Origin: Theocolax elegans
Lineage: Eukaryota > Arthropoda > Insecta > Hymenoptera > Cerocephalidae
Direction: 5' to 3'
DNA length: 64,000 nucleotides
Assembly (NCBI GenBank): GCA_026168455.1
Contig: CM047426.1
Location: forward strand, 33,787,058 to 33,851,057
A program made the translations under genes and the position numbers. This document shows, one piece after another, positions 38,701-52,600 of the stretch. Numbering within the stretch: position 1 is the stretch's first letter; each line of letters opens with the position of its first letter. The notes under the pieces were generated by a model. The model had not been told where the DNA came from. It did not search any database and saw only the letters and a list, made by a program, of their open reading frames with translations.

Positions 38701-41700
38701 TTCAGTTTTGTAACAGTTTCAAATTATTTAATGAATACGTTGAATGTTATATTATAAAAATTATACATATATTATTACGTTTTGTATTGATTTTAAGTAT
38801 TTTCTATATTTTGTATTAATATTGTGATATGCGATATAATATTGTGATAACTGAATTATTAAAAATCGAATGTGTATCTTTTAAAGTTACTTTATTTTAC
38901 TTACGAAGATGATCCGCGTTGTTTTCTTCTTTGATAGTAAACTTACTAAAACCGAAGTAGGTGATTAAATTTTAAATCATCTTAATTCACATGCGGGATA
39001 TTTATTATTAAAATGTTGTGGGTCAAAATTTTATTCGACAGGCGGATTAATACATGAAATTTAATTAAAACATAAAATATTTATACATAGTATGTTGTTG
39101 AAACCATTTTCTTGGCACAACATACAGATGCGTTTAACAGGTCATCATAAATGAATTTTTATTCACAATTTTCATATAAATAAATATTATTTTAAAATAG
39201 TCATGACTATATGATTTAATAACCTGATTGTCTATCAAAATTCAATATATATTTGTACATAAAGACATTTATTCAAATGGAAAAAGAGCATATTGAAGGC
39301 AAATTGATAATTTACATTTTCATGAATTATTTACATTTATGTGGTTTGTATAAGAAAAACCTTATCAACTTTAATTAAAATGGATCTCGATTTTAAATCA
39401 TATAATATATTTTTTTACTAAATATTTTTAATGTCATTACACACAAAAATATTTGTAATTTTTTAAATTTACAAAACAACCTCCCATACTGGATAACAAT
39501 TTTACACATAAAGAAAAGTAAAGAATAATAATTAGTAAATTAAATGAAGCTTCATAGCCGCAGGTTTATTTACAAAGTTGCAGCCTTCAGTAGTTTTATG
39601 TGAGTATAAGCTCGGCAACGCCAAAAAGGATAATCTTTTTCCGTCAGCTCTGTTTCTGAGTCATATTCTGTATACGTCGGGTATACTAAAATCTTAATAG
39701 ACTGCCCCTCATGATGTATACGTGGTGTTCTTTATCAAACTTTACAAGTATGATCGAAGCGCGTGTGAGAATTGAGAAGTTTGATTAACTTGAGTAATGC
39801 ATCTCGATGATGCACCGAGAACAAACTATTTACGATATACTCCTATTTCGAATTTGTATCTATATCAAACAATATATATTAACTTGCGCAACTGCCTGTG
39901 GGAAACTATACCCTTTAGTAAATTACTGGGATTTTCATATACGTGCACTATTTATTTCATTTATTAAGTCGGTTTAGAATTTCTAATTAATATTGCTTTT
40001 TTAATTAAGTATATTTAATTCAGTATATATAAAATGTGCTAATTATTAATATAGAAAATTTCAAACTATTTGTTTAATTGTATACCGTATAGGAATATGT
40101 GTTTGAGTAAAAAATTGTAACATGTTTAAATTTTAGCGCGTGCAATATATGTTTTATTCATAAAGCTTTTATTATTTACAGTATAATCAAACGATCACAC
40201 GCGTTAAAAAGTTAGATTATAGTTTTTTTGTCTGATTTTGAGTTAAAAAGTTTTCTGTGTATTCTGGCAATAATATTATTGTTAAATCTATAAAAACGAA
40301 ATTTTTATTCAAGTTGGAAGATTATAAATATAAATTTTATATTAAATAAAATACTTTATATATCATATATGTATTTTGAATCGACTTTATTATTTAGTAA
40401 TTAAGAAATCACATATCATTAAAATACAAATGTATAATTAATATTGTTTTTAAATATTGATTCAAGTGAAAGCAGCTGCCAATTGTGGCAACATATGATT
40501 TGTACCGAGGTTAGTGAGAGCCTTAAAATACTCAAAAATACTTGGTCTGCATTCAAGCGTTCGCGACGTACGATGCGACAATGTACAGTAATCCAAACGA
40601 TTTATTTATTTATTTATTCATTTATTTTAAAAGCTCATTTGTTTGAAGCTTTACTTTTTAAATGCGTGTAACATAGAATAAATCAAAGAATAGTAATATA
40701 CATATTATGGACAATATTACTATCAGCAATTTTGTAGATATTAAACATTCGAAGAATTCGTGATTATATTATTTAAGGATAGTTACAGCTTCACCATTTA
40801 TAATAATTATCCATTAAAATATTCCATCTTACATTCAACAGTCTAATTGATTTATTTTTATATAATCATCAACGATGATTATTTATAATAGTCACTGTCT
40901 GTGCCAAATATCAGTTGCAGCGTGTAATATTTATTATACCGGATATAAAAACCCACACGTGTAACAAACTTTTTTTCACTAGCATCGTTTATCTAATGTT
41001 TCGCTAGGCTTTTCACTATGATATTTGTTAGCGATAAGATATTTCCAATCATTGTATTATGTTATATTAATTAATACTCGTTTCTTTTACTAATTAGACA
41101 CGAAAGAATGAAGTTATATATACGAATTTGCGACTAATAACCAAATGATTATTATATTAAGTATCGATGCATACAACAATTAGATTATAAATAATATTCT
41201 TATAAAATTTCGAAATAATCTTTTACAAGTATATTATACCTATAACGCATCGTTACGCGTCGACGTGATATAAATCGATCAGTATTTTCTTTTTTCCCAG
41301 TTATGTGTACCGTGCGAGGTTTATTAAAAAAACGAAAAAGTTTTATATGATCTGATTGTATAATTCGAGCGTAATACGTAAAGACACGTAATAACTAATT
41401 AACCATATTTATTTCACATTTGGATCAAATTAAAAATATATTTCTAGGAAAATCTCTTTATGAGAGCTAATATATAGGGTTATAATAAATCTACAATAAA
41501 TAGTTTACAATAAATCGACATTTTGGTACTTACAACGTGCATAATGTATATGAAAGTTTAATACAATTTATTTAATAAATGGAAAAAAATCAAAAAATTT
41601 TGAAATTTATTTTTGTAAGACCTACGTAATATTAATTCTTTTGTATATTTTTGTATTACCAGGCGTATCTAATCTCTTATCCAGGAGCTTATCAATGAGC

Positions 41701-44161
41701 GGTAGCGATAATTAATTAATTAAGATCATTTCTCAATTGAAGTCTTGCGAGTATTTGAGCAATTTTTGCTATTTAATTAGATACTCACAATAAGTAAGTA
41801 AATACTTTGATATGGTTACGAAGCATTATTGATGTCTTTTTTATCATATATTTTATTTTTAATAGAAATTACATAAAAACAATATTATTATAACCATTTA
41901 CTTTTTTAACAAAATATCTGGAGAATACATTTTGAATATGTATGTATTATACAAATAACATTAATATGCGGAACTGCATTGTAAACAGATGATTTATTAA
42001 TGTAAAATGTTTATAATTTATTGATGCATTGAAAGATGTATACTATTTAGTAACTACTATCGAGATTTTAAATTGTGTGCACGTGTTTATGTATACATCG
42101 CGAAACTAATTAAAATTAATATACCTTTATAATGCGAGAAAATTTATCCATATGTAAGTCTAAAATACAGCGTTGAATATTATAGAAAATAATCAAATAA
42201 CACAAAGATTATTATTTTAACAAATTTTTAACTTTGTCAAAGGTAGCTGTATTAAATGCTTATATTTTTAATACATGCAATTGATTTACAGGAAGCTGTA
42301 TTTACTAATGCGTATGATGTATATGCATCATGTATCTCACATACACGTGAGTGTGTGTGTGCGCAGTCTAAATTTAAATACCGATAAGAACTACATCATA
42401 AGTATATCTGAACTAATAATAAATTATGCGGTTGTTAAACACAAAGTTATTTTACAAAATAGATGCATCGGCATCATTAATTTGCGTGAATTAATTATAG
42501 TACTTTGTTAAACGAATATATCATAGTATATCGTATTAAATGATAGTTAATGATAAAAGTATGGGTGTCTATATCTATATATATCTAGTTTTGATAATAT
42601 ATGATATTTTCAAAGTATTTTTCTATGTTTGATATAGAAAAATAGTAGAGATAACTCCAAAAAAATAGTAAAAATTATTTTGTATACATTTGTACAAAAA
42701 TATCAACGTCATACTTTGGTTTTACTAGTTGTTTAATTAAAAATTTGATTAAATTTAAACTATAATGTATATTTTTATATTTTTATATTATAATTAAATG
42801 TATAATATTGAAATTAGAAATTAATTCATATATATACATAAAATAATGTATTTAAAGTATGTAAAATATGAATATGGAAAATATTAAAAGTTAACATTAT
42901 AAATGTATAAATAAAAGATACGTAGATCTATTAAGTAATGTTGCTCAGTCAGGGTAAGAAACGTTTGAGAGACAATGGGTAATCTTAAATTATAGAAATA
43001 AATGAACCAAAATTAATTTTTTTAACATTTTAGTGGAATCCTTTCCCTCTATAAATCACGTATAAGTATATATATACATATTATTAGTAGGTTTAATTCG
43101 AAACTCGATTATTTTCATATGATTATACATCTAAATAAAATCATTACATGTTTCCCAAACAGAGTACGAAGAAACATTATATGTGGGTCGTTTGTACAAA
43201 CGTGCATAGGAAGGATGTACGAAAAAAAGATTAGATTTATTTTCTTTTATAATTACACATAGAAATTTTTAAAATAATATTTTACCATATTTATCATTAT
43301 CATATGGGAAGACATTGTTCAAAATAATAATATTTTCGAGCGCGTGAATGAAGCATGCACTTTTAATCATGTGACTGTCAAATCTGATCAATTTATATAT
43401 ACGTTGATTAAAATATCTCTTCAAGAATAATGCTGTTATACTTTAGTATTGCTCTGTTTTGAAAATAACTTTGATAAAAAATTATAAATAATATCAATAT
43501 AAAAATGATCGTATTAAATAATTCACTAATATTTTAAGTTTCCTGACCAAGTATTTGCTTTGATGTAATATTATATTTTGCGTATAATCTACATTAAAGA
43601 TCTTCATTGAAATATATAAGATTGAATGATCAATCAAACATAATCGTATAAATTTGCTAATTAATTGCGATTTTTATTATTTCCGATTAATAAAGAGTAT
43701 ACTATAAAATTTTATCATATTTATTATTTGTATAATTACTCTCTGGAAGTGAATATGTATGATTTAAGAAAAAGATATAAAATAAGATTAATATATAATA
43801 CAGATAATGTTTGGAATATACTCGTTCATAAGAATCAACATTATTGACGTTTTAAAGTGTTTTTATCTAAACCAAATATGTTTAACAAAGCCATGAACTG
43901 GTTAATTTAATGAAGGTTAACTGTAAAGATCACCGTTGATCTTTGGGTATAATTGTATATAAAAATCTTTTAGACGAGGATTAAAAAGTAAAAGATAAGT
44001 TACTCACTAATGATGTGAACCATAAAAGAAGCGAAGACGACGACCCAACCCCAACCACCATCGGGTGGTGGTATTTGTGGTACTTCATCAATCCCTTTAG
44101 CTTGGTCCATCTGTGCCTTTTTACCGGCAGACTTGCCGTTCTTCTCCGGTACGTGCGTCAT
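29744..44161 (-). CDS. Monocarboxylate transporter (SLC16/MCT family)
   Basis: Nine coding exons join in frame: 44161-44008, 33798-33679, 33481-33338, 32016-31745, 31668-31382, 30836-30599, 30464-30299, 30217-30017 and 29904-29744, giving 580 aa. An in-frame TAG upstream of the ATG supports the start. This is a major-facilitator membrane protein expected to co-transport protons with lactate, pyruvate or related acids, or to carry other small organic acids, at the plasma membrane. Signatures: DGGWGW at 34-39 opening helix 1, the helix-5 motif YFEKYRSLATGIAVCGSG at about 157-174, and IGRVVLGYISD in helix 8 with the conserved arginine. A long hydrophilic loop of about 160 residues lies between helices 6 and 7, as is normal for MCTs. 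It is one of several insect SLC16 paralogues; I cannot say which, and the substrate is unknown. The exon B donor coordinate may be off by two bases. Confidence 0.92.
32017..33337 (-). other. Intron 3 of the transporter gene
   Basis: About 1.3 kb, AT-rich. A short segment near 33110-33165 has an exon-like donor (ATGGAAG|GTAAG) on the minus strand but carries stops in all relevant phases, and the flanking exons already join in phase. Confidence 0.5.
33799..44007 (-). other. Very long first intron of the transporter gene
   Basis: About 10.2 kb of AT-rich DNA between the exon encoding the N-terminus with helix-1 start and the rest of the transporter. I see no coding exon. GC-richer islands at 37130-37450 and 38400-38660 could be regulatory or alternative first exons. 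Microsatellites and short repeats are scattered, and a 15-bp direct duplication (ATCTTCTCTTATG units) lies near 35620-35645. Large first introns commonly hold enhancers, which is an inference here. Confidence 0.5.
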
Positions 44162-47100
44162 CTTTGGTAGCTACCGATTCAATCACCGTTGTCTCACCTT
44201 TGGCCACATGCCCGAGCGCGCCAAATTCGAACGAGCCGGCGAGAAGATAACTCGTACCGGGCTTATCGTTGTCTTCCGTCGTATATTGCGAAACACGTTG
44301 AAGCGCATGCCAAAACTTTCCATGTATAAGCAAAAGATGACCACTATGTAGAATTAGTAGATCGAGAGAGCTCGCGCGCACGATAAGTGAGAGCGCGCGA
44401 GATGGTCGCCACGCGGCCTGCCTCGTTCGACTGCTGCCGCGTACTGAGCCAACCTCCGTTTACACGATCATATACGCTCGCTATAATCTAAAGCGCCCCG
44501 AAGACTCGCCGCAAAGACGAGGCGGGGGCCCTTCACCAATCCTCCTGGATGTATCGCCCATCGATTTCTGCTTACTTCTACACACTCTCGTTTACCTGCG
44601 TACATATTCTTATTTATACAACTATACATTTCATTATATTTATACATATGTATATATATATCCACATTATTTTTATTCAGTATATATAGAGAATCATCCG
44701 AATTATTAGGGGAGACTCGATCTATCTTATACAATCGGATATTCAATAGTTCACTTTTTTCTTCTCCAACTTTAACACATGTTTCTTTGGACAAATATGT
44801 TTATCTACTTAGAAATATGAACACTATTAAAATATTGTACCTTATTTTAACTTTTCCTTTTTTCAACTTCACCTTGTGTACATAAGTACAATTAAATATC
44901 GTCTATAATTTAAACTGTATGACTGAACCATCAAACAAAATAAGCACCTTTTTATAATCGTGTAAAAGGGACACCTTTCAGCATTTAGCATTATTTTTTT
45001 TATATTGTACTGCAATATATATACATCGATTGTGTGTGTATATAATATCTATATCAAAACTAATTAACAGCATTACCCAAATGTGCCAATAAACTCATTT
45101 GCAACAATGATGCAACTATGATAAAATATAATAATACCTATATTAATTGGTTACGATTGAGTAATTTATAAATAATATACACACACGTATATTGAGTAAA
45201 TATATGATTAAACTATAATTGAGACAAAAGCGTATATTTATTTAGTAAAAAAATTTCAATAGTGTTATATTAAATCGTAGACTTAAATATATCTATCGAG
45301 TGTATGCAAATGTGCTGAAGCAATCGTCTGGCAATGTATATTTTTTGATAGTAAAAGCAAACATTTAAGAATTTGTCGCACGTGTCATCAATTTTGTATA
45401 TTAATTTTTTGGTTATATAACAATTACAATACGTTATAGGCATATTTATATAGGGAAAAATCTTATATTCTAAATGCGTAAGTAAGTTATATATGTATAC
45501 CAGTATGTAAAATTCCATTATTTTTTAGTCTTTTGTATTTCTTTGTTCGTTTTTATTTTATTATCTTCAGTTACCAAAATGTTTATAAAATTAAGCTTAA
45601 ACTTAAGATAATTAAAATTTAGACATTATGAAAATAGCGAAAACTTTCATTCACTTCAAAACCTTAGTGAATCTTCATGCGTTTTTCAATTTTATTAAAT
45701 GTACGATGATAAATACATTATATTCATTTAAAATTTTTGAAGATATCCTTACTACACTAGAGCATAATTTATTATGTATAGAATATGTACAATCAACAAT
45801 GCTGCAAATAATTTTAGGTTTAAAAAAATAACAAAAAATTACACTAATCAACCGTGAATTAATTAAAGAGAGAAATATAAGATTATTTTTTCAAGCTAAT
45901 CGTTAATTAACATGTGATTTATGCAATGACTTTACTCTCTCCACGTAAAATAAAAATGATTGATTTACTATGCGAGCTCGTTTTCCGTTTTCCACGTACA
46001 AAACTACATTAAACATTAGGGCGAATTAGAAAGTTTGAAAAAATGATACTCTAAAGATAAGCAATGTATCGTCTTGTGTTAACAAATAATATACGTAGAT
46101 TGTTCTGCTATTTATCGAATCGTCAATTTAATATTCAGATATCTTTTTGCTTAATTAAACGTGACTCAGAATATAGTTATATAGTTAAGAAAACTCGTTA
46201 TAAATCGAGTAATATATAAGTATTCAACCCACATTATATTTACGTAATTTTCAAAATTTGTCATTTCCAATATTGATGTATAATTGAGATAACAATCGAT
46301 TACTGCATCTTCGCAACTATAATATATATATATATATATACAGTGTACATGTACAATAAATTACGAGATTACGATACGTAATAAAGATCAGTATACTCTT
46401 ACTAAGTCACGTCAACTTTTTCATCGTGACAGTTAATCATATTTACATGATTTGCGCGAGATTGTACCCGCACATATTTGTTTCCGTCAAAAGTGAAGAA
46501 GTTGTTAACTAATCTTCTTTTGGCATTATACATATTTGTGTGTGTGTGCGCGCGCGTGTGTGTGTACGAGTGTATAAATATCATATTTATGTATGATAAT
46601 CAAGGAATTATCGGACATATAAATCTTTATTAAAAACTTTGGTTCAGTTGTCTGAGTGACCGATAACAAGTTACAAATTTCTTTTCAAAAAAGAACTTGG
46701 TATATTCATTTTCCGATAAGAACGTGAACGCCAATCTTTAAATAATAGTTATAAGTTTCAAAATCAATGTATAAGTTCAATTTACGATTACATTTGTTTG
46801 ACTATATTTGCTGATAAAACTGAACAAGGTATAACAACATATTCGTATACTTACGTTGTCAAATGATATTGAGAAATCAAAGAATGAGAAAAAGAGACAC
46901 CGTGTGTATCGAATGATATATTATGACAAATTAATGCAAATTTTTATTTTAATTCACCGAACCTGATATCGTTGTACACGTCAAATGATAATTGCTATTT
47001 TGTGAGAAAATTCGGTGAATTTGTAGAAATGTTTTATTCTAATAAATTAGTTAATTATTTTTGTGCATATAATTGGATGTCTATTAGGTTTTTTTTCCAT

Positions 47101-49292
47101 TTGATTATAAGTACATTGCAACCATGGTAGATACTTGGTCATTTGTAATGCTTACTGAATTCGAAAATAAATATTAATATATGTATAATACATTTTACAA
47201 ACGTAATTAGAAAATAATTAAATTATAAATTAAATGTACAAAAGATTAGCATTATACCATCAAGTTTTCCTTCAATTAAAATAAGTATATTGGTCATGGA
47301 AACTAATTTTTTATGATTAAGATAAATACAACCAATCGCGTATAATCAAAATTGAAAATTTAAATATCTACGATAATCAAACGATTGAAAATCAGAAAGT
47401 AAATAGTAATATATGTTTGCCACTTCAGAACACGGAAAGTATTATTACACAAGGACGCGAAACATTGTCCGCTAAATGATAATATAGGAATTAATGATAA
47501 GAATTATTAAAGATTTATAAATGTTGTAATAATTTGCGTACAAATCGCAAGTTCATTATGACTCCCAAGTTCGCTTATACATTTCGCCTTTTTAAATCAT
47601 AAAGAAGTTTAACACAATAAATATTAATACATACACGCACACACGCGCGCACGTCATATGTTATACGGTAGATTGTTTAATCGTAATAGCCATTTTACTA
47701 TTTAATGCGAATTTTAAGAGATATCTTTTAAAACAAAGGAATAAAAAGGAAAAAAATATGCGGCATCGTTAATTTCCAAGTTATGCATTGACTGAGTGGT
47801 ATCATTTTCACGGCTAATATTACAATTAAGATTTAAACGGGATGGATTTTTCTCGACGCCCAGGCTTTACTTAAACTACAATAAAACATAATGTTACTGT
47901 AAACTTGGACATTCCAAATCTAAATCGCACTGTTTCAACATTTAAAGAATCGTTGTCGCAGCGTTTACTCAGCAGTAAATATAGGCAATGACAAAACAAC
48001 AAAGTACAAACAATGTATACAGATAGCGCAACTAAATTGCATGTATAATACAATACATCCCCTTAAAATTAAAGCTCAAGAGGAGAAGCTAAATAAGAAG
48101 ATTCATACTTGCCTAGTGTACGCGCAAATACCAAAGTCCATACATATATACACGGGGTTTAGAGAAAGTCGATAACGACAGATAAAACTCTGCAACAAAG
48201 GCACATTACAGTCTTTGGAATTTGTTTCCTTTCTTATATAGAGATCTCGTTTAATAGTTCTTGTCTTACATTACTATGTAGCATGATCTAAATTACTTTA
48301 ACGTATATGTATTAAGTATTATTAAGAAAAGCAATAAATACTTTTTATTAATTGTTTATTATATATATATATACAAATATATATTGATTAAAGGGTTAAA
48401 GTAACGAGTATAATATATTTTCATTTTTTATCTGTTTTGCTCTCTTAAGTGTCCGAATTTATCGACGACATCGAAATCATATTCCACTTAATAAACACTC
48501 ACTGTCGACCCATGTAATCGTAATTTAATTATTTCTTACTGAATTAAGATGGCATTATTAAGATACGTGCATATCCTTATAAATTTAAGAATTTCGTCAA
48601 AATTGTATTTTAATACTGAGATTTAAAAGATTTTCCTTGCGAAATATATTATACTATTATAATAACAATTTAATAGCTTCGTGCACACCATGTGATAATT
48701 CAAGTTTCTCCGAGTTTATATACTCAACAATTTCTCACTTGCAGTCGTCAATCTTACTCAACACGATTCACTAATGTCAAATGGATTATGTATAGGCATA
48801 GGGTATGTGTCTTTTGCTCACTTAACAATTAAATACAGCATTATTAAAAAATTAATTTTGCACGGTGCACAAAAATAATGTACTTAATTAGTGGGATCAC
48901 AAATGTGAGATAATCATAAATTTAATAAAATCGTTTAAAAGATGACATATCCTGACCCTGGTTTGCAAAATCAGAACATATTTGTCAATTGTCAAAGTAA
49001 GTTTCCAATTTTTTGCGATTAATCGATGTTTACTTATCTCACATGCATATTTTACACACGCATTCACGGATTTTATCGTATAATCTGAACCGATTGGTTG
49101 AAGAATATCCAAAACTTTAGATGAGATAGAAGTCGTTATCCATCTTGATAATCAAAAGGTTAAACGATACAAAATAAATATTTTAGCCTTATATATGTGT
49201 TGATAATATCAGGCTTATGAAGAAATTATTTAAACAACCAAAATCCAAATTCAGATTACACATTTTATTATAAATTTAATAAATGATAATAA
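44162..49292. other. 5' region of the transporter gene and intergenic DNA
   Basis: The interval 44162-44560 is clearly GC-rich for this locus (CGCGCG-rich around 44370-44440) and is the likely promoter and 5'UTR of the transporter. Beyond it, to the Copia element, the DNA is AT-rich, with a (TA)n run at 46320-46341, TG/CG repeats at 46538-46566 and 47635-47655, and no supported gene. Confidence 0.5.
49288..49292. repeat. Target-site duplication AATAA, left copy
   Basis: AATAA precedes the left LTR and follows the right LTR at 54045-54049. Five bases is the normal Copia duplication. The site is a low-complexity AATAAT run, so it could partly reflect the local repeat. Confidence 0.75.
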
Positions 49293-49550
49293 TGTTGTAT
49301 GTGTATATCGACCGACCCAACTCTCACTATCATACCGACTGTACGTGGTATCGAAGCGTCATCCAACTACCAACGGACTTCTTTTTTTTTTATTACGGGC
49401 GCACTTCTTCGTTGACCCTTGTTACGCGACTGATCGGTTGACCGAGACCGAATCGCCAAACGCTCCTTGGTGTAATTTAATTGACTTATTACAAATATAT
49501 TCAGTACAAAATTACCGTTGTGTTCGTTCCTGCTTCCACATCACCCAACA
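49293..49550 (+). repeat. 5' LTR of the Copia element
   Basis: Starts TGTTGTATGTG and ends CACCCAACA. A spurious open frame crosses it and recurs in the other LTR. Confidence 0.95.
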
Positions 49551-49564
49551 GGTTATGGGCCCAG
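49551..49564 (+). other. Primer-binding site, internal initiator tRNA-Met type
   Basis: GGTTATGGGCCCAG abuts the LTR and is complementary to CTGGGCCCATAACC, the anticodon stem-loop of initiator tRNA-Met, not to a tRNA 3' end. Drosophila copia is known to prime from such a cleaved 5'-half tRNA. Confidence 0.88.
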
Positions 49565-49647
49565 GACATTACGAAGTAAAAGGAAACACGAGCGTCGGGC
49601 GGCCATCTTTTGTGTAAGACGATATCGTTCTCAGAAACAGCGGAATC

Positions 49648-52600
49648 ATGACGACGACGGGCGTAAGATTCGAAGTCCTCAACAAGGAGAACTATGACAC
49701 CTGGAAGATACAGATGCGCGCTGTGCTAATTAAGAATGACGCATGGGGCTATGTAAGCGGCACAGAAATCAAACCCGAAGTGGTGGCAGGTAACGCGGAT
49801 ACGCTGACGGCCGCACAAAAATGGGTAGACGCAGACCTCAAGGCGCAATCGGATTTGATTCTTGCAATGAACCCGTCCGAAATCAAGCAGGTTAAAAATT
49901 GTAAGACCGCTAAAGAGATATGGACAAGGTTAGAAGAATCGTATCAGTCAAAGGGACCGGTAAGAAAAGCAGCTTACTTAAGTCACTTGATTTCGATGAG
50001 AATGCGCGAAGACGACGACGCGCGCGAACACGCACGAAAATTCTTCGACATAGTCGACAAACTGCTAGACATGGAAGTCGAAATTAATCAAGACTTATTA
50101 ACCATCATTTTACTACACAGTCTACCGAAAAGCTTCGAGAATTTTCGATGCGCGATAACATCACGCGAGACGCTACCTTCCCCGGAAATTCTGCGGGTTA
50201 AAATCATGGAGGCGTACGATTCCAGGAAAGAGTCAAATCAAGCTTCTGCACAAAACGCGTTGTTAGCGGGAAAGCGTGCAACACCGAAGCATCAAAAAGC
50301 GGGTCGAACACCTCCTGACAAAACAGAGAAAAGAGACGCCCGTATGAAGTGTTTTAACTGTGGAGAAACTGGCCACAGGGCTAAAAACTGTAAACAGCCA
50401 CAAAAGGCTAAACGACACGAAGCGAACAACATAAACGGCGTGTCGCTGTACGCATCGGCAGACGGAGCGACGACCGTGGCCTGTCAGGTTACCGAAGGGA
50501 CCGATCGCGTATGGTGTTTGGACAGCGGGTGTACGGCACATATGTGCAAGGAGGTCGGTTTATTTTCAACGTACGAGAATTGTACTCCGAGCAAATTAAA
50601 TTTGGCTAGCGACGCGCATACGACCATTCAAGGAAAGGGTTCTATTTCTACAATCGTAAAGGATCTCGACGAAACCAAGGTCATGGAACTGCAGGAGGCA
50701 TTACACGTGCCGGATTTACGAGCCAATTTGATCTCTGTAAGCAAAGTTACCGACAGAGGGTACAAAGTGCTATTCGACAAAACTCGCGCCGAAATAATTG
50801 ATACCGATGGAAATGTGTTGTTAGTGGCCCCGCGTACGAATAACCTATACTGCCTCGCAAATGAATGTGTGAATTATTGTAGCAAAGTCGAAGAAAGCGT
50901 ATTACGAAATCCGACTTCGAAGAAAGTTTCAATGCGCGAGTGGCATGTACGTTTAGGACACGTAAACATTCAATACTTGAAAGCCGCCGCAAAATCAGGT
51001 TCCATGAAAGGTTTCCAAATGGACGATTTCGACGATGAATTCGAGTGTGAAACTTGCTTGAGGGGAAAGATGTATCGAGCTCCCTTTCCGAAGATTTCAG
51101 GGAGAGTAACCGAGATAGGCGACCTTGTACACTCTGACGTCTGTGGTCCGCTTCGAGTCAACTCTCATGGAAAGAACAGATACTTTTGCACCTTCATCGA
51201 CGACTGTTCTGGTTGGTGCGAAATTCGTCTACTCAAACATAAGAACGAAGTCGAGAGCGAATTTGAAGGTTACCGCGAACTCATGGCTACTCAACATGGG
51301 AGAAAAATTAAGAGTTTGCAATCGGACAACGGATTGGAGTATTTGAGCGGTTCCTTCGACTCTCTGTTGAAAAGGCATGGCATCGTAAGGCGTCTGACGG
51401 CCCCGTACAATCCCGAGCAGAACGGGGTAGCAGAAAGGCGGAATCGAACGATAATGGAAACGGCTCGATGCTTATTAATTGATGCGGGTTTGCCGGCGAC
51501 TTTCTGGGGAGAGGCCGTGAATACTGCAAACTTCATAATTAACCGACGGCCGACGAAGAAACTTGGAGGAAAGACGCCCTATGAGCGATGGATCGGTGAA
51601 CCTCCCAACGTATCCGATTTTCACGAGTTCGGATGCGAGGTATACGTCATGGATAGATCTCCAGGTAGAAGCAAGCTAGAACCTCGATCAAGAAAGGGAA
51701 TTTTCGTCGGGTACAGTGAAGAATCGAAGGCTTATCGAATCTGGTTAGTAAACGAACAAAAGATCGAAGTATCGAGAGACGTCAAATTTCTGAAACGACC
51801 TTCGAAATCTTCCGACGACATACGAATCGAGCCCTGTCTGATGGAAAACGATGAAAAACCCTCCGAAAACCAAACAATCGAGATCAATATTACCTCCGCT
51901 AGGACGGAAGCCGAAGCTCGAACAGAAGTGCAGAACAACGACGGATCAGAGTACGGATCATGCGATGAAGATTTTCGCGGATTTTCTCCCGTCGAATGCT
52001 CCGTTCCAGTGAAAAGGCCTCGCGGACGCCCGCGAAAGGATGCATCCGCTCTTACTCCTTCAGCAGAGTCTGTTCCGGAAACTAGGATGCAAACGAGGTC
52101 TTGTACTCGCAAGGAGCAGCACGTCGACGCAGTTCTGCTCACGGAAGTACCCATTACGAAGGCGCTGTCAAGCCCGCACAGCGATGAATGGTTACGCGCG
52201 ATGGCAGACGAGGTCCAATCGATCATCAAGAATGACACTTGGGACTTGGTACGCAGACCGGCGGACGATAAAAATGTCATCGGAAGCCGTTTCGTTTTAC
52301 GCGACAAATACGGTAAGGATAACGTTTTAGAAAAGAGGAAGGCTCGAATAGTCGCCAAGGGGTACTCACAAGAATACGGCAAGGATTTCTACGAGACGTT
52401 TGCCCCAGTTGCTCGATTGGACTCTATACGGCTGGCGATTGCACTTGCAGCACGTAAGGGGATGCACATCCGTCAATTCGACGTCGCCACCGCATATCTT
52501 AACGGACACCTGGACGAAGAAGTATTCATGGAGGTACCTCAAGCAATGACGACCGTGCTAAAATTTATTATTCAAGGACAAGGTCACGATGCGGATATTG

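Noticed and set aside
44121..44381. Open frames on both strands over the transporter's first exon
   Set aside because: Shadows of the real exon, which reads DGGWGW in another frame.
44468..44794. 108-codon minus-strand frame upstream of the transporter
   Set aside because: Mixed GC-rich and AT-rich sequence without protein character; more likely promoter and upstream DNA.
49345..49617. Open frame in the Copia 5' LTR, repeated at 53839-54144
   Set aside because: The same LTR sequence read twice; no separate product is known for Copia LTRs.
51732..52382. 216-codon antisense frame inside the Copia polyprotein
   Set aside because: Shadow of a long coding frame with biased codons.
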